DNA from: Campylobacterales bacterium
Lineage (GTDB): Bacteria > Campylobacterota > Campylobacteria > Campylobacterales > SZUA-545
DNA length: 6,450 bases
NCBI GenBank assembly: GCA_025800305.1
Contig: JAOXRY010000036.1
Span: forward strand, 1-6,450
Direction: 5' to 3'
Positions 1 to 5,426 of this stretch are shown here, piece by piece. Position 1 is the first letter of the stretch. Each line of letters begins with the position of its first letter. The notes beneath the pieces are model-generated. The model had not been told where the DNA came from. It made no database searches and saw nothing but the letters and a program-made list of their open reading frames with translations. Made by a program: the position numbers and the translations under genes.

Positions 1-66
1 CATGTTCTTTACAAAGGTAGTCAATATTATGCAAAAGATATTTTACCAGTAAGTCTTTTTGGATAA
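1..66 (+). CDS. C-terminal end of an unidentified protein (5' part outside window)
   Basis: The first frame is open from the left edge to a TAA at 64-66 and gives 21 residues ending in DILPVSLFG. This fits the tail of a real gene: it runs in the same direction as the thioredoxin gene, whose ribosome binding site and probable promoter begin shortly after the stop. The fragment is too short to name a family. There is no terminator hairpin between its stop and the thioredoxin gene, so the two may be partly co-transcribed. Confidence 0.55.
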   Translation, partial: HVLYKGSQYYAKDILPVSLFG

Positions 67-85
67 TTTATTTATCTAGTTATGT

Positions 86-91
86 TATAGT
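86..91 (+). promoter_or_regulatory. Possible -10 box for the thioredoxin gene
   Basis: TATAGT lies in the 51-base gap before the thioredoxin start and would place transcription near base 98. No convincing -35 box is visible. The upstream stretch is T-rich, as is common for housekeeping promoters of Campylobacterota, which often lack a -35 box. AT-rich DNA yields such hexamers by chance, so this is a candidate only. Confidence 0.3.
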
Positions 92-117
92 ACCCATAAT
101 TTGAAAAAAGGAAAAAC

Positions 118-492
118 GTGGCTTATATTGAATTAACAGAAAAAAATTTCAGTGAAACTATTGAAAATAATGATATTGTTGTTATTGACTTTTGGGCAGA
201 GTGGTGTGGACCTTGTAAAGCTTTTGGTCCTGTATTTGAAAAGGTTGCCAATGAGGTTTCTGATGTTGTATTTGCAAAAGTTAATACAGAGGTAGAACAA
301 GCATTAGCAGGTCACTTTCAAATCAGATCTATCCCAACACTAATGATTTTAAGAGAGAATATTATTGTTTTTAATCAAGCAGGTGCTTTACCAGAGGATG
401 GTTTAAAAGATATTGTTCAGCAAGTTAAAGATCTAGATATGGAAATGGTTCGTAAAGAGATTGAAAAACAAAATCAAGAGGGACAAGAGTAG
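118..492 (+). CDS. Thioredoxin-family protein with CGPC active site
   Basis: This 124-residue cytoplasmic protein has the single-domain thioredoxin fold and should act as a general disulfide reductase, accepting electrons from thioredoxin reductase. The active site WCGPCK has its two cysteines at residues 30 and 33. The buried Asp (D24 in VIDFWAEW) and the cis-proline loop (SIPT, P73) are present, so all key residues of an active thioredoxin are intact. It is longer than the usual 105 or so residues. The extra C-terminal part, from about residue 106, is a charged helix ending in EKQNQEGQE. The start is GTG at 118, chosen because AAGGA at 108-112 sits five bases upstream and the next residues match the family's N-terminus. 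There is no signal peptide. The canonical trxA of this phylum is usually shorter and near trxB, so this may be a second thioredoxin. Confidence 0.93.
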   Translation: MAYIELTEKNFSETIENNDIVVIDFWAEWCGPCKAFGPVFEKVANEVSDVVFAKVNTEVEQALAGHFQIRSIPTLMILRENIIVFNQAGALPEDGLKDIVQQVKDLDMEMVRKEIEKQNQEGQE

Positions 493-506
493 TTCCAAAA
501 CTTCTT

Positions 507-550
507 AAACACAGCTACAAAAGAGGGGGAATCTTTTGGCTGTGTTTTAT
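507..550 (+). terminator. Intrinsic terminator after thioredoxin
   Basis: AAACACAGC (507-515) pairs with GCTGTGTTT (539-547). Inside it CAAAAGA (518-524) pairs with TCTTTTG (532-538), giving a 16 bp stem with a two-base TA bulge and a GGGGGAA loop. TTTTAT follows the stem. It begins 15 bases after the thioredoxin stop. The opposite strand has a weaker T-rich tail, so the hairpin might also stop the convergent GIY-YIG cassette, whose stop lies at 624-626. Confidence 0.8.
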
Positions 551-623
551 CTCTAAGTTTCACTATAAGTATTATCGTATAGAACAATTAACCATTTGTT
601 AAAAATAAGTAAACAAAAGTAAA

Positions 624-887
624 TTAGTTCTTTTCTTCTATTAAAGCAGTTTTAGCATTTTTTGATAATTTTTTTATTTGATATTCTCTTTTTGAAGCGT
701 GACTTTTGTCTTGGCACTTTTCACTATAAATAAGTTTTACAGGTCTTCTTGAACTTGTATATTTTGCACCCTTTGGTGAAGAATTGTGTTCTTCAACTCT
801 TCTAGCAAGATCCGTTGTGATTCCTGTGTAGTAGGTTTTGTCACTACACTCTACAATATAGACAAAGTAGGGTTTTGATGAGTTCAA
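624..887 (-). CDS. GIY-YIG domain protein, YhbQ/UPF0213 type
   Basis: This 87-residue protein is a stand-alone GIY-YIG nuclease domain close in size and sequence pattern to E. coli YhbQ. Visible landmarks are FVYIVE (8-13, the GIY strand), YYTGITTDLARR (19-30, the YIG strand and following helix with the probable catalytic Arg), KGAKYT (39-44), RRPVKLIY (47-54) and E68 in KREYQIKKL, the likely metal ligand. The family acts on DNA, and a repair or nuclease role is assumed from relatives; no substrate can be read here. The start is TTG at 887. There is no in-frame ATG, and the family needs only a few residues before YFVYI. The regulator gene's TAG (893-891) lies three bases upstream in the same frame, and GGAG sits about 12 bases before the TTG, so translation probably depends on coupling to the regulator. 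It is the last gene of the kinase-regulator cassette. Confidence 0.85.
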   Translation of the reverse strand: MNSSKPYFVYIVECSDKTYYTGITTDLARRVEEHNSSPKGAKYTSSRRPVKLIYSEKCQDKSHASKREYQIKKLSKNAKTALIEEKN

Positions 888-890
888 AGC

Positions 891-2363
891 CTAAAAAAGC
901 TCCAACTCATCTGATTCATCTGATTCTACATTTGTTCCTGTAAGAGTAACTTCTAGCTGGAGACAACTACTAAAAAGGGAACTATCAAGGTAGTGGATGT
1001 CATTAGTAGATTTTTCAACAAATATGTGATTTCTCCAAGATACAAGGTCATCAACAACACTAGCTATAATTGTAGAACAACTTTTTCTAGTTTTATTATC
1101 TAGCTTGTCAAAATCTACTTTCTCTTTCAATATACCAATTCCTCTAATTGCAAAAGCGAGATCTTCAAATTCAAAAAGAAGACTGATGGTACTTGTATAT
1201 TTGAAAAGCATTTCTAAAGCTTTAAATATATATTGGTTATCTAAGCTTTCATCATATTCGTAAAGGAGATCTTTTATTTCGTCTTCAATCTCTTCTAACT
1301 CTGAGATCTGCTCTAATACATAATCATCAATTGTTTCGATGTAGTCAATCGCTGCAATTTTTTCTTGATTAGATTTTCTAAGAAGAGTTTTTTCTTCTAC
1401 AGCCATATCTCTTTGAGGAGTCTTAGACTCATCTATCTCTTGTGTCTCTTGATTTTCTTCATTAGATAAACACTGTTTTCTTGCTCTGATTACATAGTCA
1501 CTAAGCCATTCACTGTAATTTCTAATTTTGATTTTTTGGTATTTTTCTAAAGTGATATCATTAAAAGTAAACATATCATACTGTTTATCATGAAGAGAGA
1601 CTACAGAGTGGATTATTTTATAAATTTTCTTTTTTTTTGAAACTTTAATCGCGCAAATAGTAACTTTATTTTCTAAAATAACCTCAATATCAGGGTGTTT
1701 TCCATCAAATTCAACAATAATATTTTCAAGATCTTGACTAGTTCCATTTTCACATAGTTTAAGAGACTCTTTTGCTGCTTGGTTAATAAAACGGATTTTA
1801 CTATCTTCTTTGGAATAAACTATTGTAGGATTAGGATAAGAAGCAAGAAGATTAACAAAAGTTTCAATTGTTTCTTGATCTTTTTTTCTATTTTTTTCTA
1901 CCTCTTCCTCAACTCTTTTTTCTAGTTTCAGTTTATAAAATTCAGCTTCTTTTTCATTGATAATAATTTGAGCTATTTCGTATAGTACACTATAAAACTG
2001 TTTCATAACAATAGGTTTTAAAATATATCCATTAACTCCAAGCTTGATAGTTTCAAGATAATATCTACTATCATCGTAAGCTGTAGTAAAAATTATTTTT
2101 TGATTTGGTTTTTTTTCTTTGATTTTTTTTGCCATTTCAATACCTGAAAGTTTTGGCATTTCGATATCACTGATGACAAGATCATAATCCTTGGTTTGAA
2201 ATTTTTCAAAACCTTCTTCTCCATTACTACAAACATCTAAAGTATCAAAAAATTTTTTTAAAGTTGATGCTGTTTGCTCTCTTGTCTCCTCTGTATCTTC
2301 AACGTAAAGAACTTTTAAATCTTTTGTTATGACTAAAAGTTCTTTACCAGAAATCTCTTCCAT
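891..2363 (-). CDS. Response regulator: receiver, coiled coil, PAS-like and unknown helical C-terminal domain
   Basis: Numbering here follows the longer frame from the ATG at 2375. The receiver domain (about 20-138) is complete: acidic pair E26-D27 in YVEDTEE, phosphoacceptor D70 in VISDIEMP, T98 in FTTAY and K120 in ILKPI. A charged helix (140-172) probably forms a coiled coil. A PAS-like region follows (about 173-283), with YPNPTIVYS and ending FNDITLEKYQ. A Gln/Glu-rich linker leads to a helical domain (about 335-480) with LLFEFEDLAFAI and DLVSWRNHIF, which I do not recognise. There is no HTH, GGDEF, EAL or kinase core, so output is probably by protein contact. The start is set at the second ATG (2363; 490 residues) because GGAG (2373-2370) lies six bases upstream, while the ATG at 2375 has no ribosome binding site. 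The kinase gene ends 13 bases upstream, making it the likely phosphodonor. Confidence 0.88.
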   Translation of the reverse strand: MEEISGKELLVITKDLKVLYVEDTEETREQTASTLKKFFDTLDVCSNGEEGFEKFQTKDYDLVISDIEMPKLSGIEMAKKIKEKKPNQKIIFTTAYDDSRYYLETIKLGVNGYILKPIVMKQFYSVLYEIAQIIINEKEAEFYKLKLEKRVEEEVEKNRKKDQETIETFVNLLASYPNPTIVYSKEDSKIRFINQAAKESLKLCENGTSQDLENIIVEFDGKHPDIEVILENKVTICAIKVSKKKKIYKIIHSVVSLHDKQYDMFTFNDITLEKYQKIKIRNYSEWLSDYVIRARKQCLSNEENQETQEIDESKTPQRDMAVEEKTLLRKSNQEKIAAIDYIETIDDYVLEQISELEEIEDEIKDLLYEYDESLDNQYIFKALEMLFKYTSTISLLFEFEDLAFAIRGIGILKEKVDFDKLDNKTRKSCSTIIASVVDDLVSWRNHIFVEKSTNDIHYLDSSLFSSCLQLEVTLTGTNVESDESDELELF

Positions 2364-2376
2364 AATTTTCTCCATA

Positions 2377-3501
2377 TTATATTTTTATCGTGAACTCCGC
2401 ACCAGTATTACCGTTTTGACCATGAATTTCTCCATTAAAAACAGACTCAATTATCATTTTTGACATTTTTAGTCCGATGCCAGTACCATTTTGTTTCGAT
2501 GTGTTATAAGAGGTGAAGAGATTTTCCAAAATGTCTTTTGGAATTCCTCCTCCATTGTCAATAACTTTGATTTGTACTACTTGTTCAATAGTTTCAACAA
2601 AAATAGTTATTTTACCATTATCAATTTTTCTTTCTGTAAGCGCATCTAAAGCATTTTTGATGAGATTGATAATAACGTGTTTAAAGTCATTAGTATTCCC
2701 ATAAAGAGAGGCATGAGTTTCCTTTATTTCTACAGTTATCTCTGCTTTATTAATTTGTGGTTGTAAAAGGCTAATGATTTGTTTAATAGCTTTTACCACA
2801 TCAAAGGTTTGTTTTTTTCTATCAGGTTTGAAAAAATTAGTAAAGTCTCCTATGGTTTGAGACATGAAATCGATCTGCTCCATAACTTCATTGGTGTGTT
2901 TTTCTATATACTCTTTATTAATTTCAGTTCCTAGATCTTCATCCATCTCAAGTTGTTGAGAAATGAGAGCTAATCTATTTAAAGATTGTTTCCATTGATG
3001 GGTTATAACTTCTATCATCTCACCTAAAGAGGAGTGCTTATTTTTTAGAAGAAGCTTCTTTTCCATTGTTTGCTTTAATAATACTTCAGAGGTAATATCC
3101 CTTTGGATAGATAAGAAGCATCTAATTTCTCCATTTTCATCTTTTAAAGGGGAGATATTCCATTCAACGTGGTATTCACTACCATCTTTTGTGTAATTAA
3201 TTGTATCACCTTGAAAGTAATCACCTCTTAAGAGTGTTTCTTTTAGACGATCTAAAACAACTCTATCTGTTTTTTCTCCTTGTAAGATTTTTGGAGTCTT
3301 TCCTTCTAGTTCTTCCCATGTATAGCCTGTTTTTTTTAAAAATGCTGGATTTACATAGAGAAACAAAGGACCAGTAGCGTTAGTTAAGTCAGCTGTTGTT
3401 ATTACCACTGAGTTATATGAGTGTTCAAATGATTTTAAAATAAGATCTGTAAGATTAAAAGCCTCATTTATTCTTTTGTCTAAAAGGTCTAGCCTATCCA
3501 T
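2377..3501 (-). CDS. Cytoplasmic PAS sensor histidine kinase
   Basis: Numbering is from the TTG at 3549. The chosen start is the ATG at residue 17 (3501; 374 residues), because AAGGA (3512-3508) sits six bases before it and the TTG has none. Domains: a short N-terminal helix; a PAS domain (about 35-153) with LYVNPAFLKKTGY and ending FLSIQRDIT; a dimerisation helix with H-box VITHQWKQSLNRL, phosphorylated His probably H184; and an HATPase domain with N-box INLIKNALDAL (N295, N299), G1 box DNGGGIP (331-337) and G2 box GTGIGL (355-360). All kinase motifs look intact. No membrane segment or signal peptide is present, so it senses an internal signal. The PAS loop GKTPKILQGEKTD resembles the LOV motif but lacks its flavin-binding Cys, which argues against blue-light sensing. 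It is the first gene of the cassette, and its partner is almost certainly the regulator directly downstream. Confidence 0.92.
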   Translation of the reverse strand: MDRLDLLDKRINEAFNLTDLILKSFEHSYNSVVITTADLTNATGPLFLYVNPAFLKKTGYTWEELEGKTPKILQGEKTDRVVLDRLKETLLRGDYFQGDTINYTKDGSEYHVEWNISPLKDENGEIRCFLSIQRDITSEVLLKQTMEKKLLLKNKHSSLGEMIEVITHQWKQSLNRLALISQQLEMDEDLGTEINKEYIEKHTNEVMEQIDFMSQTIGDFTNFFKPDRKKQTFDVVKAIKQIISLLQPQINKAEITVEIKETHASLYGNTNDFKHVIINLIKNALDALTERKIDNGKITIFVETIEQVVQIKVIDNGGGIPKDILENLFTSYNTSKQNGTGIGLKMSKMIIESVFNGEIHGQNGNTGAEFTIKI

Positions 3502-3556
3502 AAAATTTCCTTGGAAGTAGCCAATCTTATTTAAGTTGAACTTATCCAATTTGAGA

Positions 3557-3562
3557 ATAATA
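3557..3562 (-). promoter_or_regulatory. Possible -10 box for the kinase-regulator cassette
   Basis: Read on the - strand this is TATTAT, five of six matches to the -10 consensus. It would start transcription near 3551, giving a leader of about 50 bases to the ATG at 3501 and leaving the alternative TTG at 3549 almost at the RNA 5' end, a further reason to doubt that start. TTGTGT upstream (3587-3582) is a poor -35 at 19 bases spacing. The 147-base gap after the transglycosylase gene is roomy enough for a promoter. Confidence 0.35.
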
Positions 3563-3573
3563 AGTTAAACTTA
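3561..3573. repeat. Perfect 13-base inverted repeat, possible operator
   Basis: TAAGTT-A-AACTTA is a perfect palindrome with 6-base arms around one central base. It touches the candidate -10 box of the kinase gene, which is a natural place for a dimeric repressor. It contains only A/T apart from one G and one C, so chance origin is quite possible. No second copy was seen in the window. Confidence 0.25.
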
Positions 3574-3648
3574 ATTAGCAGACACAATCTTACCATAAAA
3601 TATGAAAACTAAGAAGAATAGAATTTTTCAAATACCATTGAACAGTTT

Positions 3649-4317
3649 TTATGAATCGTATTTTGAGTATTTTCCTTTTCTTGCTGTGACTTTTTTTAGA
3701 TAGTCTCTTGTCTCTTTATGAGGAAGGTTTTTAATTATAAATTTATAAATTTGATTACTACTTTTAGAATTGATTATTTTCGCTGCATATTTTCTATTTT
3801 TACTAAAGGTTCTTAAAACATTACCAATGCCAGTATTGTAGGCTGCTATAGTTAAATATTCTTTTGATTTTGGATCTTTTATGTTTTTGAAATATTTGTA
3901 ATAGATTTTATTAAGGTACTTAGTCCCAACATGGATATTGTTATCTGGATTATAAAGATAAGAGTGAGAAGGTGTAAACCCTAAGACATCTTTCCCTGCT
4001 GTTTTTGGAACAATCTGCATAAGTCCAATTGCTGGAATATAAGATTTTGCATTTTTATTAAAGTTAGATTCTGTTTCCATAATTGCAAGAATTAAAGACT
4101 CCGAAATATAGTATTTATTTGAGTATTTTTTAACATGATTAAGATAGATTCCATCTTTACCTTTTGAGAATCTAGGAGAGACATAGTTTCTATTGTAGTT
4201 TGGATAAGATGGATAAAGTGTGTATCTATCACTTCCATAGTCTCTTGTATGTTGGTGTTTTGATGTAACACAACCTGTTAAGATAATTGTAGTTATTAAA
4301 AGTGCTAAGTATTTCAT
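3649..4317 (-). CDS. Lipoprotein lytic murein transglycosylase (SLT domain, MltC-like)
   Basis: This 222-residue protein should cleave the MurNAc-GlcNAc bond of peptidoglycan, forming 1,6-anhydro ends, while anchored by lipid in the periplasm. The N-terminus MKYLALLITTIILTGC is a lipoprotein signal with lipobox LTGC and lipidated C16. A Tyr/Arg/Pro-rich linker follows (about 20-52). The SLT domain has all its marks: catalytic Glu probably E83 in IMETESNF, AIGLMQIVPKTAG (97-109), YLYNPDNNIHVGTKYL (120-135) and AAYNTGIGNV (158-167). It is shorter than E. coli MltC and lacks the large N-terminal part, leaving essentially the catalytic domain. ATG at 4317 is the only start that gives a proper signal peptide, although no clear ribosome binding site precedes it. 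The 116-residue gene ends 35 bases upstream on the same strand, so they likely share a transcript. A role in flagellar passage through the wall is possible from context only. Confidence 0.92.
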   Translation of the reverse strand: MKYLALLITTIILTGCVTSKHQHTRDYGSDRYTLYPSYPNYNRNYVSPRFSKGKDGIYLNHVKKYSNKYYISESLILAIMETESNFNKNAKSYIPAIGLMQIVPKTAGKDVLGFTPSHSYLYNPDNNIHVGTKYLNKIYYKYFKNIKDPKSKEYLTIAAYNTGIGNVLRTFSKNRKYAAKIINSKSSNQIYKFIIKNLPHKETRDYLKKVTARKGKYSKYDS

Positions 4318-4352
4318 GGTTTGCTTTATTTTGGTTTTAGTTAGATTGTTGC

Positions 4353-4703
4353 TTATGCCACCACTGAAAGGTTCATTCCTAAAAAGTCGTGTCTTGCCAT
4401 ATTTGTTCTGATAATTTGCCTATCTACACTGTCTGTTCTTAAGTAGCTCTGCTCGTCTAGTTGTTTTTTCATATTACTTGTTGAGTATGAAGAACTTCCT
4501 GTTTCTAAGATCTTATTGGATTTTTGAAGGATCTCACCATTTTCTGCAACAACAGAAAGGGTCTCTTCTCGTTTTACTTCCGTAATATCGTTGGCAACTT
4601 CTTCCTCTTTGAGAATTCTATTGGCAATGGTTTGAGAAGTTTCCTCTGTATCTGGTTTTTTAAAAGCAGATACTGTAGGTGTAGAAAAATTTGAAATTAT
4701 CAT
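4353..4703 (-). CDS. Uncharacterised 116-residue protein, divergent from the sigma-54 gene
   Basis: I do not recognise this protein. It is hydrophilic, without signal peptide, membrane segment or cysteine, and rich in Glu, Ser, Thr and Asn. The middle (about 18-60) is predicted helical and acidic, then comes a Ser-rich stretch (GSSSYSTS, about 69-76), and the C-terminus DFLGMNLSVVA is the only hydrophobic segment. Low complexity and a short hydrophobic tail are typical of small flagellar or secreted accessory proteins, but that is only an impression. ATG at 4703 is the only reasonable start. It has no ribosome binding site, and a TATAAT lies just seven bases upstream, which suggests a leaderless message. 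It is followed by the transglycosylase gene and diverges from a probable flagellar sigma-54 gene, so a link to flagella or cell wall is plausible. Confidence 0.7.
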   Translation of the reverse strand: MIISNFSTPTVSAFKKPDTEETSQTIANRILKEEEVANDITEVKREETLSVVAENGEILQKSNKILETGSSSYSTSNMKKQLDEQSYLRTDSVDRQIIRTNMARHDFLGMNLSVVA

Positions 4704-4709
4704 AATTTC

Positions 4710-4715
4710 ATTATA
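4710..4715 (-). promoter_or_regulatory. Sigma-70 -10 box for the 116-residue gene and transglycosylase
   Basis: On the - strand this is a perfect TATAAT. The expected transcription start, about seven bases on, falls at or next to the A of the ATG at 4703, so the mRNA would have essentially no leader. No good -35 is seen at the expected distance (about 4733-4738), and that position overlaps the sigma-54 -24 element of the divergent gene. Confidence 0.5.
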
Positions 4716-4727
4716 ACACTTTTTATT

Positions 4728-4736
4728 CCAAGTTGG
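4728..4736. repeat. Short palindrome CCAAGTTGG between divergent promoters
   Basis: CCAA-G-TTGG is a perfect 9-base inverted repeat, flanked by ATT on the left and, after one bulged G, AAT on the right. It lies between the divergent -10 box and the sigma-54 -12 element, overlapping the -24 region. It could be an operator, or it may be chance: part of it is fixed by the GG of the sigma-54 element. Confidence 0.2.
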
Positions 4737-4751
4737 GAATACCGGTTGCTT
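4736..4751 (+). promoter_or_regulatory. Sigma-54 (RpoN) promoter for the 206-residue gene
   Basis: GGAA (4736-4739), six bases, then TTGCTT (4746-4751) matches the -24/-12 pattern GGAA-N6-TTGCTT known for sigma-54 promoters of Campylobacter and Helicobacter flagellar genes. The invariant GG and GC dinucleotides are correctly spaced. Transcription should start near 4761, giving a leader of about 28 bases with a ribosome binding site TAAGG (4776-4780) before the ATG at 4789. In Campylobacterota sigma-54 is activated by FlgS/FlgR once the flagellar export apparatus is built. Neither gene is in this window. Confidence 0.75.
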
Positions 4752-4788
4752 TGAAAAAATAGATTTATTTAATTTTAAGGTGCATATT

Positions 4789-5409
4789 ATGGAAGTAGGT
4801 TCAATTCAAAGTCGTGTAGATGCGATTTCAAAAGCTTTTCAAGGTGAAAAGCCCCAGATTGTAAATAGAACTTCAAAAGAAGAGATTCAAGGAAGAGTAA
4901 ATGCTATAAAAGAGTTTACTGGTCTAAAAGATGATATTAAAACAGAAGCAAAATCAATCACTAATATTAACGATGTTTTTGGAGGATTAAAAAAGAGTGA
5001 AAAAACTCTTGGGAAGATTGATAAAGCATTAGGTAGCTTAGACGGTAGCAATAAAGGTGAAGTTGCTATGGAAATCAATAATCTTGTAATGAACACAAAA
5101 TATAAAGAGAAACAGCTTTTAGCTGAGATTCCTCTAAGAAGTGGTGACTTTAATGCTGTAAATGAGATTGCACCTTTTATGAGTTTAGATGATGTTGATG
5201 GTTTTAAAGGAAAGTTAGCTGAAGTTGGTTCTAAAATTGGAGCAGATCTAAGTGTTGTAAAACAAGAGATTATGTCAAAAACAAATGTTCTTGGTAATAC
5301 GGCACAAAAAAGTATAGATAACTCTGGTATCAGTATGGATCTAGGTTCAATCACTAAATCTTCAAATATGGATTACCTAAAACAACAGATGATGGGACTT
5401 TTGGAATAG
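4789..5409 (+). CDS. Probable flagellar-regulon protein with weak flagellin-like segment
   Basis: This 206-residue protein has no signal peptide, membrane segment or cysteine, is low in aromatic residues and looks largely helical, as expected for substrates of the flagellar export apparatus. Residues 67-111 recall the flagellin D1 region: a helix with LGKIDKAL, then EINNLVMNTKYKEKQLL (95-111), comparable to the EIxxLxxxTxFNGxxLL pattern of flagellins. The usual flagellin N-terminal signature is not seen, and the C-terminal helix (about 139-165) and tail ending MDYLKQQMMGLLE are unlike a full flagellin. It could be a short flagellin paralogue, a filament or hook-associated protein, or unrelated. 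The sigma-54 promoter at 4736-4751 is the strongest functional clue. The start is ATG 4789, with TAAGG eight bases upstream; a GTG at 4780 overlaps that binding site and is rejected. Its stop codon TAG (5407-5409) lies inside a second sigma-54 promoter. Confidence 0.8.
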   Translation: MEVGSIQSRVDAISKAFQGEKPQIVNRTSKEEIQGRVNAIKEFTGLKDDIKTEAKSITNINDVFGGLKKSEKTLGKIDKALGSLDGSNKGEVAMEINNLVMNTKYKEKQLLAEIPLRSGDFNAVNEIAPFMSLDDVDGFKGKLAEVGSKIGADLSVVKQEIMSKTNVLGNTAQKSIDNSGISMDLGSITKSSNMDYLKQQMMGLLE

Positions 5410-5418
5410 CTTTTGCTT
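5403..5418 (+). promoter_or_regulatory. Second sigma-54 promoter, overlapping the stop codon of the preceding gene
   Basis: GGAA (5403-5406), six bases, then TTGCTT (5413-5418), flanked by T-runs on both sides, matches the sigma-54 pattern GGAA-N6-TTGCTT exactly, including the T-rich context common in Campylobacterota. GGAA overlaps the last Glu codon and the TAG stop falls in the spacer. Expected transcription start is near 5427. The only thing downstream on this strand is the structured intergenic region, since the next genes point the other way. Confidence 0.65.
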
Positions 5419-5426
5419 TTCCTTTA

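Noticed and set aside
585..602. AACAA...TTGTT as a terminator for the GIY-YIG cassette
   Set aside because: The stem is only five A/T-rich pairs without a proper T-tract. The hairpin at 507-550 is a better candidate.
713..733. TTGGCAC resembling a sigma-54 -24 element
   Set aside because: No GC at the -12 position follows with the required spacing, and it lies inside the GIY-YIG gene.
2513..2704. Open frame of 63 codons on the + strand
   Set aside because: It lies wholly inside the ATPase domain of the histidine kinase on the other strand and has no domain, ribosome binding site or plausible composition of its own.
4780..4782. GTG as the start of the 206-residue protein
   Set aside because: It overlaps the ribosome binding site TAAGG that is ideally placed for the ATG at 4789.
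4887..5354. Open frame of 155 codons on the - strand
   Set aside because: It is the antisense shadow of the sigma-54-driven gene, with Ser/Leu/Phe/Pro-rich composition typical of such shadows and no start signals.
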